64,000 nucleotides of DNA from contig NW_022204508.1 in NCBI RefSeq assembly GCF_008831285.2, positions 124,001 to 188,000 of the forward strand, read 5' to 3'. Below the pieces are notes generated by a model, which was not told the DNA's origin, ran no database searches, and was given only the letters and a program-made list of their open reading frames with translations. Positions within the stretch are counted from its first letter, which is position 1; each line of letters opens with the position of its first letter. This document shows positions 13,183-24,719 of this stretch, one piece after another. This stretch comes from Nymphaea colorata. Its lineage: Eukaryota; Streptophyta; Magnoliopsida; Nymphaeales; Nymphaeaceae. Both the position numbers and the translations under genes were made by a program.

Positions 13183-14379
13183 TTAAGTTAATCATATTTT
13201 GGATGATAATAATGTAACATCAAAATTTTGAACATTGTAGAAAAGAACAATTTTTTCATGAAAATAACTTGAACCGAAACATGATTTTCATAAACTTAGT
13301 ATTAATTATATACATATTAGGAGGTTCACATTTTATTTAAAATATCTTTTAATACAAATTTGAGAGGTATGGCTTTATCCCTTAGCCAAGTGGTATGGTG
13401 TGCGTGTGTGTGTATTAATGACATTAGGGATGGGGTACAAAGGCTTCAGACTTAGGATGTCAACTAATAACTACTGAAATACTCTTAAGATAATATCTAA
13501 AAGGTTAGATTGTTGTAGAAAAAAATGTTTTGAACATTGCGTTTAGATGTATATAATTGTCCACTTGGTTCAACCATCATCCTCTGGTCTCTTTCTCTCT
13601 CTGTCTCTCTCTCTCTCTCTCGTATTACTTTATGTGAATCTTAATATTATGAGAAAGGTTAAGATATGGCTGTTGGATTCAATATGTATTTTTGCAACCG
13701 AGTCCAGTATGAACTTTATGCTAAATAAATTTGGATTGCAGATCATATATGTAAATTATTTTTACATAATAAAATCAATGAAATAAAAGATTAACATGAA
13801 ATTTGACTAGTCCGAAAGGGGGAACTCTAGGGGCTGTAGAAGGCTTGGCTTTGGAGATTTTTCTACCAGATTTATTTAGGAGCAAGTAAACTAAGAAATT
13901 GAATTTCTTCTTTAACACAACCTATAAAAATGTGCCGATGAGTATTTTTTTCATGTATTCTAGTATTATAACAGATCACGCCACGATTGATGGGAATTAA
14001 AGTTAAAGTGAATGAAGAAAATATAATGAATTGGAGAGAGAAAAGAAGCAGCAATATGAACGTAGATAGTCTGGAAGAGACGAAGAATACAGTGTAAGGA
14101 ATTGATGAAACAGCGTGAAAGGACTGAAGCCAATGAGTAACAACTGACAGAATTGAGGGTCGAATTTCTTCCGTAACTTGATTACTTTAGCGCTCTACCA
14201 CTCGCAAGAGGATAATGTGGTGATGGTGGTGATCAAATGGACCCACCTGCTCAATTTGAATTTTATGTGCAGTTTTTTGCCTATTTTCTTCGCATCCTTC
14301 TGAAAATTGCTTCTCTTCCTCTGCCCTTCAATCTACCGAGAAACTGGGAGTGGGGTTGCAGGAGTGGGGCAGTAATAGA
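12851..14379. other. Intergenic with CA/TA microsatellite
   Basis: Compound (CA)n(TA)n at about 13104-13183 and (CT)n at about 13590-13621. The 3' end (about 14230-14379) should be the old leader of the CNL pseudogene. No other feature was recognised. Confidence 0.5.
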
Positions 14380-14795
14380 TGCTCTTGTGCAAACAGCCAT
14401 TTCTACTGCAACCAATTTGTTGAAAGAGACAAAAGACTACATCTTGAATGCCAAAGACGATTGAAGAAGCTCCAAAGGATCCTGAAAATCATCCAAAAGG
14501 CCATCAAAGATGCTGATCGAGTGCTTTTTCAGCAAGGAGTGGAACTGAGAACTAGAGTTTGAGCTCAACGATGTTCTTTATGATGCCGAGGACATCATCG
14601 AAGGATATCAAAGCAAAATTGAGGCCAGCAAGGGGGATCTGGTATGGAAGCGGTCTTTGACCACAGCGCTCTCTTCCCATTACGAAGATGTTTCTTTTCG
14701 TTGGTAACAAAATCAAGGAAATCAATGAAAGGCTTGATAAAATAAAGAAAGATTGGGACATGGTGGATAGGCTCAAAACAACACCAAAGGGGGGT
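14380..14795 (+). pseudogene. CC (Rx-N-like) domain of the CNL pseudogene
   Basis: Readable pieces are IDALVQTAISTATNLLKE, then in a second frame LKKLQRILKIIQKAIKDADR, then in a third ELNDVLYDAEDIIEGYQSK (the conserved LxDAEDIxE stretch of CC domains), and finally NKIKEINERLDKIKKDWDM. Each join needs a frameshift. The piece ends at PKGGGKD, where the Pack-MULE-like element is inserted. Confidence 0.85.
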
Positions 14796-14805
14796 GGTAA
14801 GGACC

Positions 14806-15681
14806 TATGTCACCGTTTTGCCGGGTGTGGGTTGCCGGTGCGGCTGCGGATGAGGGTGCCGGTGGAATACATCTCAAAAAATTACAGTGCAGTGAAGGTA
14901 TTTATTATTATTATTAATTTATTATTATAATATATTACTGATGGAAAGGCCGTTGCACTCGAATCCATACCCGAAAGCATGCCTTTCCCAATGCGCCGGT
15001 CGTAGCGTCGCCTCGACGGTTCCTTCCGTCATCGGTCAGTGGTAGAAGTCGGAAAAGGGGAAAGTCGAAAGAGAGAGAGAGAGAGATAAAAGAGGGGAAA
15101 AGGGTCGAAACCACTCCTCACGAAATCTGCCTTTCGTCTTTGCCCTTTCCCCCTCCGTCTCTGTTCCTTCCTATCTGTGACCGAACCGATGCCGTTTTTC
15201 CATCGGCAATTGACATCGGTCACATTGGCATCAAGATTTCGATCAAGAGTGAAGGAATTTCTCGGCTTCGTCAAACCTGACTGCTGATCTGCAGATAAGG
15301 GCACCCTCCTCACCCTCATCATCCTCATTGGCACTTGCTGGTCCTTCCTCAAACCCTACCTTCAGGACAGGGAGAAGAAGGTCCTGATGATCGTGATCCC
15401 TCTCCAAGTTGTTGCCAACATAGCACACATCGTCCTCGATGAGACCGGGCCGTTCACACAGGACTGGATCACATGGAAGCAGGTTTTCCTACTCGTTGAT
15501 GTCATCTGCTGCTGTGCCATGCTGTTTCCCATTATCTGGTCTATCAAGAACCTCTGAGAGCTTGCCTGCACCGACGGCAAGGCCGCTGTGAACCTCATGA
15601 AACTTATGCCCTATTATGAAAACAATAGGGTGCAGGTTGGGTGTGGGTGCGTCACCAGGGTTGCCGCACCCTGGTGACATA
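14806..15681. mobile_element. MULE-like (Pack-MULE) insertion carrying a gene fragment
   Basis: An 876 bp element with short inverted termini TATGTCACC / GGTGACATA and an exact 10 bp target duplication GGTAAGGACC (14796-14805 and 15682-15691). A 9-11 bp duplication is typical of Mutator-like elements. Removing the element and one duplication joins the CNL reading frame without a gap (PKGGGKD to PVHGEHV), which confirms the boundaries. The TIRs are unusually short for a MULE. The right end contains a hairpin at about 15650-15677 (GTCACCAGGG / CCCTGGTGAC). Inside are a (GA)n run near 15070 and a captured exon at 15295-15610. No transposase is present. Confidence 0.82.
15295..15610 (+). pseudogene. 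Captured exon of a lung-7TM (CAND6/7-like) receptor gene
   Basis: An open plus-strand reading of about 105 codons runs KGTLLTLIILIGTCWSFLKP, DREKKVLMIVIPLQVVANIA, DETGPFTQDWITWKQVFLLV, DVICCCAMLFPIIWSIKNL, stop, then TDGKAAVNLMKL. This matches transmembrane helices of plant lung seven-transmembrane receptor family proteins (the CAND6/CAND7 group). The single stop is a TGA where relatives have Arg. A splice-acceptor-like CTGCAG directly precedes the reading at 15294, and the helix 1-3 region is cut off at both sides. It lies inside the Pack-MULE-like element, so it is a captured fragment, not a functional receptor gene. Confidence 0.8.
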
Positions 15682-15691
15682 GGTAAGGACC

Positions 15692-16895
15692 CTGTTCATG
15701 GTGAACATGTCAACTCCAAAGAGGCAACCCATCACATAGGTGTACAACTGCCCATAGGCAGGGAGAATGATACAAAAGTGTTAGTAGAAATGCTCTCGTC
15801 GAATGACTTTTGTTGTAAGACTGAGAAGGGTGGTGCTTCTATTATCTCCATTGTTGGAAAGGGAGGGATCGGTAAAATGACTCTTGCAAACATGGTATTT
15901 AATGAAGTTGAACAACAGTTCGTGGAACGCAGGTGGTGGGTTTGTCTTTCGGAAAGGCCAAACCATAAGGATTTGGTGCGGCAGATACTAAGGGAAGTGT
16001 GCAAGAGTTATGGAGAAAACACTGATTGTTCCTTGACTGACTTATGCACACAATTACTGAACGAGCTCTCAAAGGAAAAAATTTTGTTGGTCCTAGAAGA
16101 TGTATGGGAAATAAAATGGTGGGAGGAAGAGATAGGGGGAACGTTGATGGTGGTGCTATGGGGAGCAAAATTTTGATTATCAGTAGAAAGAAATATGTGC
16201 CGGAGGGGATGGGTGCTTTTTATATGCATGAATTACAAGAATTTAGTTTCCACCAAAGTTGGTACTTGTTTCTGAAGGAGGTTTTAAGAGAAGGCCAAGC
16301 AGAAGAAGATTCAGTGATGCATAAGATCAAATTTGTTGGAGAGGGAATAGTAAAGAAGTGTGGTGGGTTGCCACTTGTGATTAAGATGGTGGGGACCATG
16401 ATGCGCACCAAGAAAATGAGTAGGGAGGACTGGAAGTCCATCGTGGAAAGTAAGATATGGGAATGGAAGACTGCTGCAGCCTCATCATCGTCCACTGAAA
16501 TAGGTGGCGATATTCTTCCTGGTCTCATGCTGAGCTACGATGACTTGCCATGTTACTTGGAGAGTTGTTTTGTGTATTGCTGCACTTATCCAAAGGATTA
16601 TGAGATTGAAAGGGAGACATTGATCATGCAATGGGTGGCACACGGATTGATTGAGGTTGGCATAGATGTTGAAGCAGCAACAAACCAATACATTGAAGAT
16701 TTGATAAGGCGGTGTTTGATTGAAGAAATTGATTTGAAGATCATCAAATTGCATGACATTTTGCATGACCTTGCCTTATATATAGGTGGAAGGGAATATG
16801 GCCATGCCTCTACTACTGAGCACACCCACCATCTGTCATTACTTGGTGTACACGATGTAGAGGCACACAAGCATAATACCTTGGACAGCAAATAA
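15692..16895 (+). pseudogene. NB-ARC domain of the CNL pseudogene
   Basis: NB-ARC motifs appear in order: P-loop GKGGIGKMTLA (first Thr of the usual GKTTLA replaced by Met), RNBS-A around WWVCLSERPNHKDLVRQIL, kinase-2 LLVLEDVWE (usual LDDVW), RNBS-B GSKILIISRK, GLPL motif CGGLPLVIKMVG, RNBS-D CFVYCCTYPKDYEIE, and LHDILHDLA in the MHD position. A frameshift near 16135 lies between kinase-2 and RNBS-B, and another near 16887 follows DSK. P-loop Thr loss and the MHD change would both affect nucleotide handling even without the frameshifts. Confidence 0.88.
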
Positions 16896-16985
16896 GGTGT
16901 GCACATTGTTGGCTGATTCCAATTCTTACTTGCAGGTCTATATTGAACGCTTGACCAATTTCAAGTGGAAACAACGAAAAAATAG

Positions 16986-17637
16986 AGTATAAATAGAAAC
17001 ATACCCAAATTGTCTCTTTTATCCATGCAAAATCAGTCATTGTTGACGTTTGCTCAGAAGGTTTGTCGACACATTTGGTGAGTTGCAATACTGTCTTCCT
17101 GTGGCATACATTGTGGGTATGGTTGTTAAATTGGTGTGGTGAGCAGCTTCATATGTCTGATAGTTAAGAAGTTGATTGTGCCCCAGGATTGGTTCAATGA
17201 AATGTGATTATGAACTGCATGATATTGCATCAATGTGGATGAACACATGAATGTGTGCATGGTGTGCATTGACTTGTATATGAGTACATTTTTACACATG
17301 CATATATGTGGAATCTTTAGTTTTTTTATCTTATTTCTCCAGGTGGTCATTTGTTTTCAGAAATATTTTGGTATTTTTATCTTGTAATGGATAACCTTAT
17401 TTTAGCATAAATTTTGGAACATGTATGTATTTTCCCCCTCCACTGACATCGCAAGGATTTTCGGACTCGGGTCCCACTTACGAGTGGAGGATCCGGACAG
17501 AGTTCTACTGGACCCACTACGACAAAGCCATGCCCCACTGCATAAATAAATTACCTGCGGTGCCCAGCCAATAGACAACAAAATAAACAAGCTTTTACTC
17601 TTTTGAGCCAGACATGGACCAATAATCAATAATCCAC
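16986..17637. other. Non-LRR insert within the CNL pseudogene
   Basis: The LRR reading breaks after LTNFKW near 16970 and resumes at about 17638. The same LTNFKW start is repeated at about 18125, where it continues properly into LRVLSLRGCEMDELPKAIEYL. The 650 bp between has no recognised protein and no clear terminal repeats. It may be an unidentified insertion or an old intron. Confidence 0.45.
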
Positions 17638-19640
17638 TTGAGGTATCTTGGGCTGAAATGGACATGGGAATTGAAATTTATAGTGGACTGCTTGGGGAAG
17701 CTTACCAATTTACGGACCTTGCATAGATTTGTGGTATGCGATGACAAAGGGGACACAAAGGGATGTGATATTAGGGAACTAAAAGACTTGAACAAACTAC
17801 AGGGGGGGTTGTCAATACAAGGGTTGGGGGGGGGGGACAAGAAAAGCAATTGATTGTGCAAGAAATGCACAATTGTTTAAGGAGAAGCATGGCATAATTA
17901 GTTTGGAATTCTACTTTGGAATTACTGGAGGTGTTTCTGAACAGAGTGGTACTTCTGGACAGAGTAATGACGAACAGAGTGGTGCACTGGAGGCATTGGA
18001 ACCTCCACTTGGGCAGGAGTGCTTAGAGATAGGCGATTATAAAGGAAAGATGCCAGTTTGGCATTTGAATACAGAGCATACCAAGCTACATTCACTGAAG
18101 CTGGAAAGATGCCATTTATGGGAAAAACTTGACCAATTTCAAGTGGTTGAGGGTGTTGTCATTGAGGGGATGTGAAATGGATGAGCTGCCAAAGGCCATT
18201 GAATATCTTTCACTTGTAAAATATCTTGGGCTGAAATGGACATCAGAATTGAAATTTATAGTGGAAGGCTTGGGGAAGCTTACCAATTTACGGATGACAA
18301 AGGGGACTCAAGGGTTGGAGGGGACAAGAAAAGCAATTGATTGTGCAAGAAATGCACAATTGCTTAAGGAGAAGCATGGCATAATTAGTTTGGAATTCTA
18401 CTGGAGGTGTTTCTGAACAGAGTGGTACTTCTGAACAGAGTAATGATGAACAGGGTGGGGCTTCTGAACAGAGTGGTGCTGTGGAGGCATTGGAACCTCC
18501 AATAAGGGAAAGATGCCAGCTCGGCATTTGAATACTGAGTATACCAAGCTACATTCACTAAAGCCAGATAGATGCCATTTTTGAGAAAAACTAATAAGCA
18601 TTACCCTGTTGAAAGTACTAAATGTCATCAATTGCCCAGCACTATGTGAAATAGCTAGCATGCCTGCCTTGGAGTCATTGAAGGTGGAGGAATGTTGCAG
18701 CCTAGAGCAATTACCTCATCACATGCTTGCTCTCAAGTCGTTGAAGGTGTACGGACCTAATAGCTTGAAGGCTCTTGTTAACTTTCCTTTACTTGAGGAG
18801 TTGATGGTGGATGGTTTGCTCAACTGGGAAGGGTGGCCAGCAGATGGATTAGGGGAAACAACATTGACTTCTATGCTAAGGTTAAGAGAGGCAAATTTTT
18901 TGAATTGTCCAAAGATGCAGACAGAAGGCTTGCTTGATGCTCTATTGGAGCTGGCCGGGCATGACGGTCAAGTGACTCAGCTCCAAAATCTGTCAGTGTG
19001 TTGTTGCCTAAGTGCAAGATTGGGATTGAAATTCCTTGAGCAACTCCCTAACCCCATTGAGTTAAGGTTGGATCCAGACTCAGCAGTACTACAGCCATCG
19101 CCATTGCCATAAGAGGTATCAACATTTCTACCCTCCCTCAAGTCTCTGTTTTGAACGACACAAATGTTGATGAGGTCTAATTGGGAAAGGGTATCTCAAT
19201 GGTTGTGGGGTCTATCCCATCTGGAGACATTGTACCTAAACTATTTCTATGAGGACATCAGCTTGGGAGGCCACTGGCAATGCCTCCCAAAACTGAGATA
19301 CCTATAGCTTCAATACTTCCCCAAGCTGTAGTCTCTGGTAGACATTACTACCCACCAAAATGAAAATGATGCAGTAGCAAAAATATGTCCCACGGATGCA
19401 AACGAACAGATCGCCTGCCTCTCGAAGCATGAAAAGTTGGTAATTTACTTTTGTCCGGCACTCCATCTGCCGCAGGAACTCAGAGACCATCTTGGGGAAA
19501 GGTTATCCATCCTAGGCTAAAGTGGTTGAGGTGCTGTTATATCATGTTACAGAACCTTTTCTGTTTCGTAGGCTGAAGCCTTCAGTATTTACATATGTCC
19601 TGCACTTGATCTGCCGCAGGAGTTACCTTGGAGGAAAGGT
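17638..19640 (+). pseudogene. LRR region of the CNL pseudogene with internal duplication
   Basis: LRR readings include RYLGLKWTWELKFIVDCLGK and LRTLHRFVVCDDKGD followed by the CDIRELKDLNKL stretch typical of CNL LRRs. A second partial copy follows at about 18215-18540 (LKWTSELKFIVEGLGKLTNL, then deleted and frameshifted), so about 0.5 kb is imperfectly duplicated in tandem. Both copies carry an odd EQSG-rich run (SEQSGTSGQSNDEQSG). Later leucine repeats lie at 18609-19112 (ALESLKVEECCSLEQLPHHM), and a C-terminal repeat with many stops lies at about 19140-19500. Confidence 0.8.
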
Positions 19641-19889
19641 AACAATTATCCGATATGTTTTAGTGTTTAAAATTGGTGACAGATTGTAACTATATTTTTT
19701 TTTGGTCAAGTATGAATCTTTTGCATTTTGTCGGCTCTTTTTTTCTCTCCCTTGTTTGATTTAGGTCTTGTATATTTTTTATGTCATGTTTTCCATCTGC
19801 AAAAGTAGAGTGAATCTGTAAAAAGCAATAGATTGCAACTGCTATCAGCAAACATGATAGAAGTCAATAGGACTTGGTCATGTTGGTGT

Positions 19890-20110
19890 GGTTTCACTGA
19901 GAACATCAGCTTGAGAGGCCACAGGAAATGCCTCCCGAAACTGAGAAAGCCAGTTCTTTTTTACTTCCCCAATGTCAAGTCTTCTGGTGGGTGCAAATAG
20001 TATTACTCCTCAACAAAATGATGCAGTAGCAACCACATTTCTCACGGATAAACGGGAACAGATCGCCTTCTTCTAGAAGCTTCAATGGTTAAGCAGCCAA
20101 GAGACCATCT
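19890..20110 (+). pseudogene. Second copy of the CNL LRR tail
   Basis: The DNA repeats the sequence at about 19250-19430 (ACATCAGCTTG...GGCCAC, then AAATGATGCAGTAGCAA and GAACAGATCGCC), with many small changes. The flanking AT-rich stretches at about 19670-19760 and 20140-20250 are also alike. So a unit of about 0.5 kb covering the last LRR and its 3' flank is duplicated in tandem. Confidence 0.75.
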
Positions 20111-23100
20111 TGCTGAAGGGTTTACAATTACTAAAATGTTTTAGTGTGTAAAAAATCGGTGACAGATTGAAACTAATTTTTTTTTGTTAAACATGAATCT
20201 TTTTCGCTTTTTGTCGGCTCTTTTCTTTTCCTCCCATGCTTGATTTAGGACTTGCAAAATTTGTATGCCATGTTTTCCATTTTCTCTTTCACCCACCACA
20301 CAGTTGGTCTATTAGTTCTTAGCCCATCCAACCACCATTTAATTTTTATGCATCCACATAATATTTTTCTTCCTTTATTTTTCTTGACTGTCACATCATG
20401 ATAGAATGGACAGTCATAGTATGCATATATATATATATATGTATATATATATACATATATACACATATATATGTATATATATATATGTGTGTGTATATAG
20501 AGTTCCAAATCTGTTGGATCCATATCCAAAACCTGTAAGGTTGTTAGCAGAGATGCTCATTTCCTATTGTATTGCTGAGTCCTCCACCTAAGGCTAATAT
20601 TGGCAAATATTAAAATCTCTAAGTAAGTGGGCTTGTATTCTTAACTATTGAGAAGATGCACTAGCCAGTACTATATACATTCCTTCACAATCATTTATAG
20701 CTCATGCATTTAAAGATTTCCTTTTAATTCAGGGGGATATATTGAAGTATTAAAATTTTAAATCGTTTGCAATCTGTAAGGTTCTAAGAAATCACACCAA
20801 CATGTGCATATAAAGCTTTTTGGCATCGCTTGTTTTATAAGGAAGCAGGCCCTACCTGATGGGTCATTCTTGAATCAAAATTTCAGAATTATGATTTTAT
20901 CATATGGGTAGGATTATGAGTCGAGAATCTTAAAAGTTTTTTCTTCTCTCTTGGCACATGTTACAATGATTTTAATACACCAATTCCAGAATTTTAGTTC
21001 TTGCTCTATCAAACACATAATTTTCAATTTTAAAATCAAAGTTCCAGATGATCAAAGGGATACTAGAATTGGATGTTTCATTCCAATTCTAGTTGAAGGT
21101 GAAATTTTGTTTCTATAACACAAGGTCGGCATCTTAAACTTAGTCCGCTAAGGCTTTCTATAAGTGTTTATGGCATCATTGAAGGTGGTTCCACGAAAAG
21201 TTGGAGGTGGCTATTAAGTTCCATCTAAGCAGGGCCAAAAGGTTAAAAAATTGGCTTTCTGCATGCACTCTTCACAACGTTGCGCTCTAAGAGATCATTC
21301 GGTTGCCATGGAATCTGCCTAAGAGAACCCATGTATTCTGTTTTAAAAATGATTTTCAATTCAAACCCTGCCCACGGGATTGGGATGTCAACGGATCAGA
21401 TTTCTATCGGATATACCCTTAATCATATCCATTTTTCCAAATATTCACATATTCGGATTCAAATACGAAACAAAAAATTATATCCAAGTCTGAAGCTGAA
21501 ATCTGAGATTTACAATCCAAATCCAGTTTTTATATTTATGTTCAAATCCGAATCTGAATCTTATCGAATATTTAATGTATATCTCAATCCAAATATGAAT
21601 GGATGCCATTTCTTAAATCCATATCCAAACTTCTATTTTTTGGAATTTTTATTATGAGATCTGAGGGTATCAAACAAAACCTAAAAACAAAAATGTTTAT
21701 TAACATAAAGAGGATTTGCTCAACATTCACTTTTGTCTTAGGAAGGCAACGAGGGCGTTATTTCACATCCAACTGCTTTTCTCTCCCCCTCTTTTGCCAT
21801 TACTCATGGATTCCACATAAGTAAATTACCCTTAACACTACAGACGTATTACATTATTGCCATTTTTATGGGAGGTCAAGTTTTTTTATTTCGCGAAATT
21901 TTTTTTTAATCTAATTTATGGTAGACTGTTCAAAATGCTTCTATAAAATTAGTCGAAGTCACACATAAACATTTTATTAAAAAAACATATAAACCCTTGC
22001 AGTTGACTTAAATCATCCAAAACTTTGTTTAATTAATTTATTTGTTTAAGAGAGAGAAAATAGTTTCGTTATATATTATATTTTTCAACATGTCCTTGTC
22101 CAAATGAGTTTGTGTTTGAAAAGTTTCCTATGTATTCCGGTGAGTTCTTGAAATTCTTTATATAAGAAAAAAGGAAATGTATGTCCTCAGGAACGAATTT
22201 TAAAATTAGGGTAAAAAGAAAATGAAAAAAGGTCAGGAAGTGTTTGTTTATAAAAGTACTTGTACACATTGATAGAAATTTTAGAAAGGCCAAACGTATT
22301 TAAGGTGACCGCATTTAAAAGCTAAAAGTGGTTATCATTTTAATTTAGAGGAGAAGGGATGTACAATTTTTTGCCTTGGCTATACTGTACCACTGGCACA
22401 AGCAACGTATCTTTACTTTTTTCTCATTAGCTCAAAGCACCCTATTTTTTAACGACGACCAATCTCTTCAAGAGCAACGATGGGTAATTCTTTTTTGAGG
22501 ATGAATAATCTCTAGTTAAGGGTAGAGCTAAGGTTGTCGATGGATCCAATATCCGACAGCATTAGACATGGAAACAAAAAGAAAAAAAAAAGTTGACGTC
22601 CGATTAAGAAATTGGATGTATTTGGATTTTAAAATTGTCACTAGATCAGATTTGGATTTGAATTTATATGTAAATGTACAAAATTATAAAAACTTTAAAA
22701 AATTATATGTAACTGTAAAAAATTCAAATTTAATATATATATATATATATATACACATATATATAATTTGAAAATTTTTATTTCAGCCCCTCTTAAAATT
22801 TTGAAACTATATTTGGCCCTTGCGACAAAAAAAATTCTGCTTTCACATATCAAAATATGGTCTGGATTTCATTTTATAATTAAAGGTTGGATTCCGATTT
22901 CCATCATGTTAAAGTAAAAGGCAGATATCCGATTAGATCCAGACTGCAAATTTAAAATTTGCATGCACATAAACTTGTCTTCCATTAAGTTCAAATCTTA
23001 ATTTTGAAACTAAGTATTTGAACTTCTAATAAATCGAATATGATAATAATGTCAATTTTTTTTGAATTTGATGCAACGGAGTATCTTTTGTCTACTGGCC

Positions 23101-24719
23101 ATACACTCATACAAAGTAGGGGAGAGAATGGAATTGCTCTTAGAAAGATATAAAAGACACCCACATCTTCTCTTCGACTTGTGGCATTGTTTATTTGTGT
23201 TTATGAAGAGAGACAGTGGGAGGGAGGGAGATGCTATCTGCGGATAAATAGCCCGACATCAAGGAAGAAAAGTAGTTGTGGGGGTCTTGTAAGAGGAGCT
23301 CCAATCTGCCAGTAGTCGAGGACACTTAGCACTTGAGGCAAATATTCTACCCAAGTATTTATTGCTTCTTTAGCTAGTTTTATTCAGTCAGTGACCTCTT
23401 TGTTAGTATCAGTTGTTCCACGTCAAAATTAAAAATTAAATTTGTGTGAAACCAGCAAGAAATCCTAGCTTGCATGTCTACCTTCTCTAGAGTCCCTCAT
23501 CACCTTCACGCTGTAAGCCAGCTCACTCATTCTACTATGGAGACAGACCACGTCTTCCAACGTTATTTTTGCTTGTCGCTGGGATTCAGATCCATTGGAA
23601 TCTGATACCCATCGGACCCAGTTACAAAACTGTACCGCATCCGAATTCAATTATGAATCAGAATTGTTTGACTTCTTCTTCTTTTGGAGTTTTCTTTTAT
23701 GAACTCTTTTCTGTTTTTGACATCTCAGAATTGTCGCGAACTCACATTTAATGTTCTTTAAATAATGAAAAAGACATATTCATGAGGACCTAATTTTACT
23801 ATAATTCTTAAACATAGATTATATTTAAAATTACAATAACGTTAAAGTTATACTTAATCCTTTTTCAGTTTAGAAAAGTTTGCAAGTCATATTTTTCATA
23901 TTTGATTTTTTTTCAATGTAATGTTCGTCCATTTCCTTTTTTTAAACCATGTAAAAACTATTGAAAAATATGGATTATAAAACACCGCGAGAAGGCCGCC
24001 TGTGTGCTGGCAACCAGCTGCTCACCAGCAGAGCAAGAGTGACGGGATGTGGGTGGGGCGCAGGGGCAGAAAATGTTGGGCATGTGAGTATTTCGAAACG
24101 AATTCTCCCCTTTCCATCCAAACCTCTCCATTTGAGAGATTCAAAACAACAGTTTTCCTTTCCTTTCTCTCCCCTTCCTTTCTTTTCTCTCTTCTCTACA
24201 CATTTTTTCATGGACCTTTCCTTTCCCTTCTCCAATTCCTTCCATCCAAACACCTTTTCCCATTTCATTTCCTTCCTTTTCCACTCATTTCCTTCAACCA
24301 AACAGGCTGTCAGTGGCAGACCTACTCTGTTGATCAGAAGCACTAGTGAGTTTACAACCATTTGAACTTGAAGTCTAAATTAGGAGCAATTACATTATGC
24401 TTTTCCCCAAGCTGTGCTTTTCCAGCTGAAATAACATTTATCATTCTTTTAAAACCTTTTATTAACAAATCTCCATTTATTCTATCCAAGCAATTCAGTT
24501 CACCAAAGTTACATCCGTTGTGTTTTCGCCATTGTTGCTCACAAGAAGCTTGTTCCAAGAAAAGTGAATATCCATAACAAAATGTAGTGACAAGGTGTCA
24601 AGCAACAAAGTATCAAAAGAAAAAAGATGAAAATGACAAAAGAAGAACATTAGCAAAGAAGGCAAAACCAAATAAACAAAAAACAAGAAGAGGAGGCGGA
24701 GGAGGGGAGAAAGAGAGGG
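20111..24719. other. Gene-empty AT-rich region
   Basis: Contains (TA)n/(CATA)n microsatellites at about 20423-20500 and 22733-22765, degenerate ATATCCGATTCAAAT-type repeats at about 21390-21650 and 22600-22960, and a pyrimidine-rich block at 24100-24310. That block carries CATCCAAAC and CAACCAAACAGG motifs of the kind seen at PIF-like MITE ends, but paired ends could not be found. No credible gene was found on either strand. Confidence 0.5.

Larger units (their letters stand above)
14380..20110 (+). pseudogene. CNL (CC-NB-ARC-LRR) resistance pseudogene, plus copy
   Basis: A complete architecture in order: CC domain (about 14380-14795), NB-ARC (about 15692-16895), LRR (about 16896-16985, then 17638-19640) and a duplicated LRR tail (about 19890-20110). 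Intact relatives are cytoplasmic immune receptors that switch with bound ADP/ATP. The start codon seems lost: the minus paralog begins with ATG at 50042, and the aligned position here has no ATG. Frameshifts lie near 14460, 14560, 14690, 16135 and 16887. There is an 876 bp transposon between CC and NB-ARC and about 650 bp of unrelated sequence inside the LRR start. It cannot make a full receptor. Confidence 0.88.

Noticed and set aside
13375-13450. tRNA- or SINE-like A box (TTAGCCAAGTGGT)
   Set aside because: No B box at the right distance and no cloverleaf could be drawn. No tRNA gene was found anywhere in the window.
15029-15680. Several minus-strand frames in the Pack-MULE region
   Set aside because: They are antisense to the captured 7TM receptor exon, whose plus-strand reading matches a known family.
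24100-24330. Pyrimidine-rich block with CAACCAAACAGG as a possible MITE
   Set aside because: No paired terminal repeat or target duplication could be located, so it is left as intergenic.
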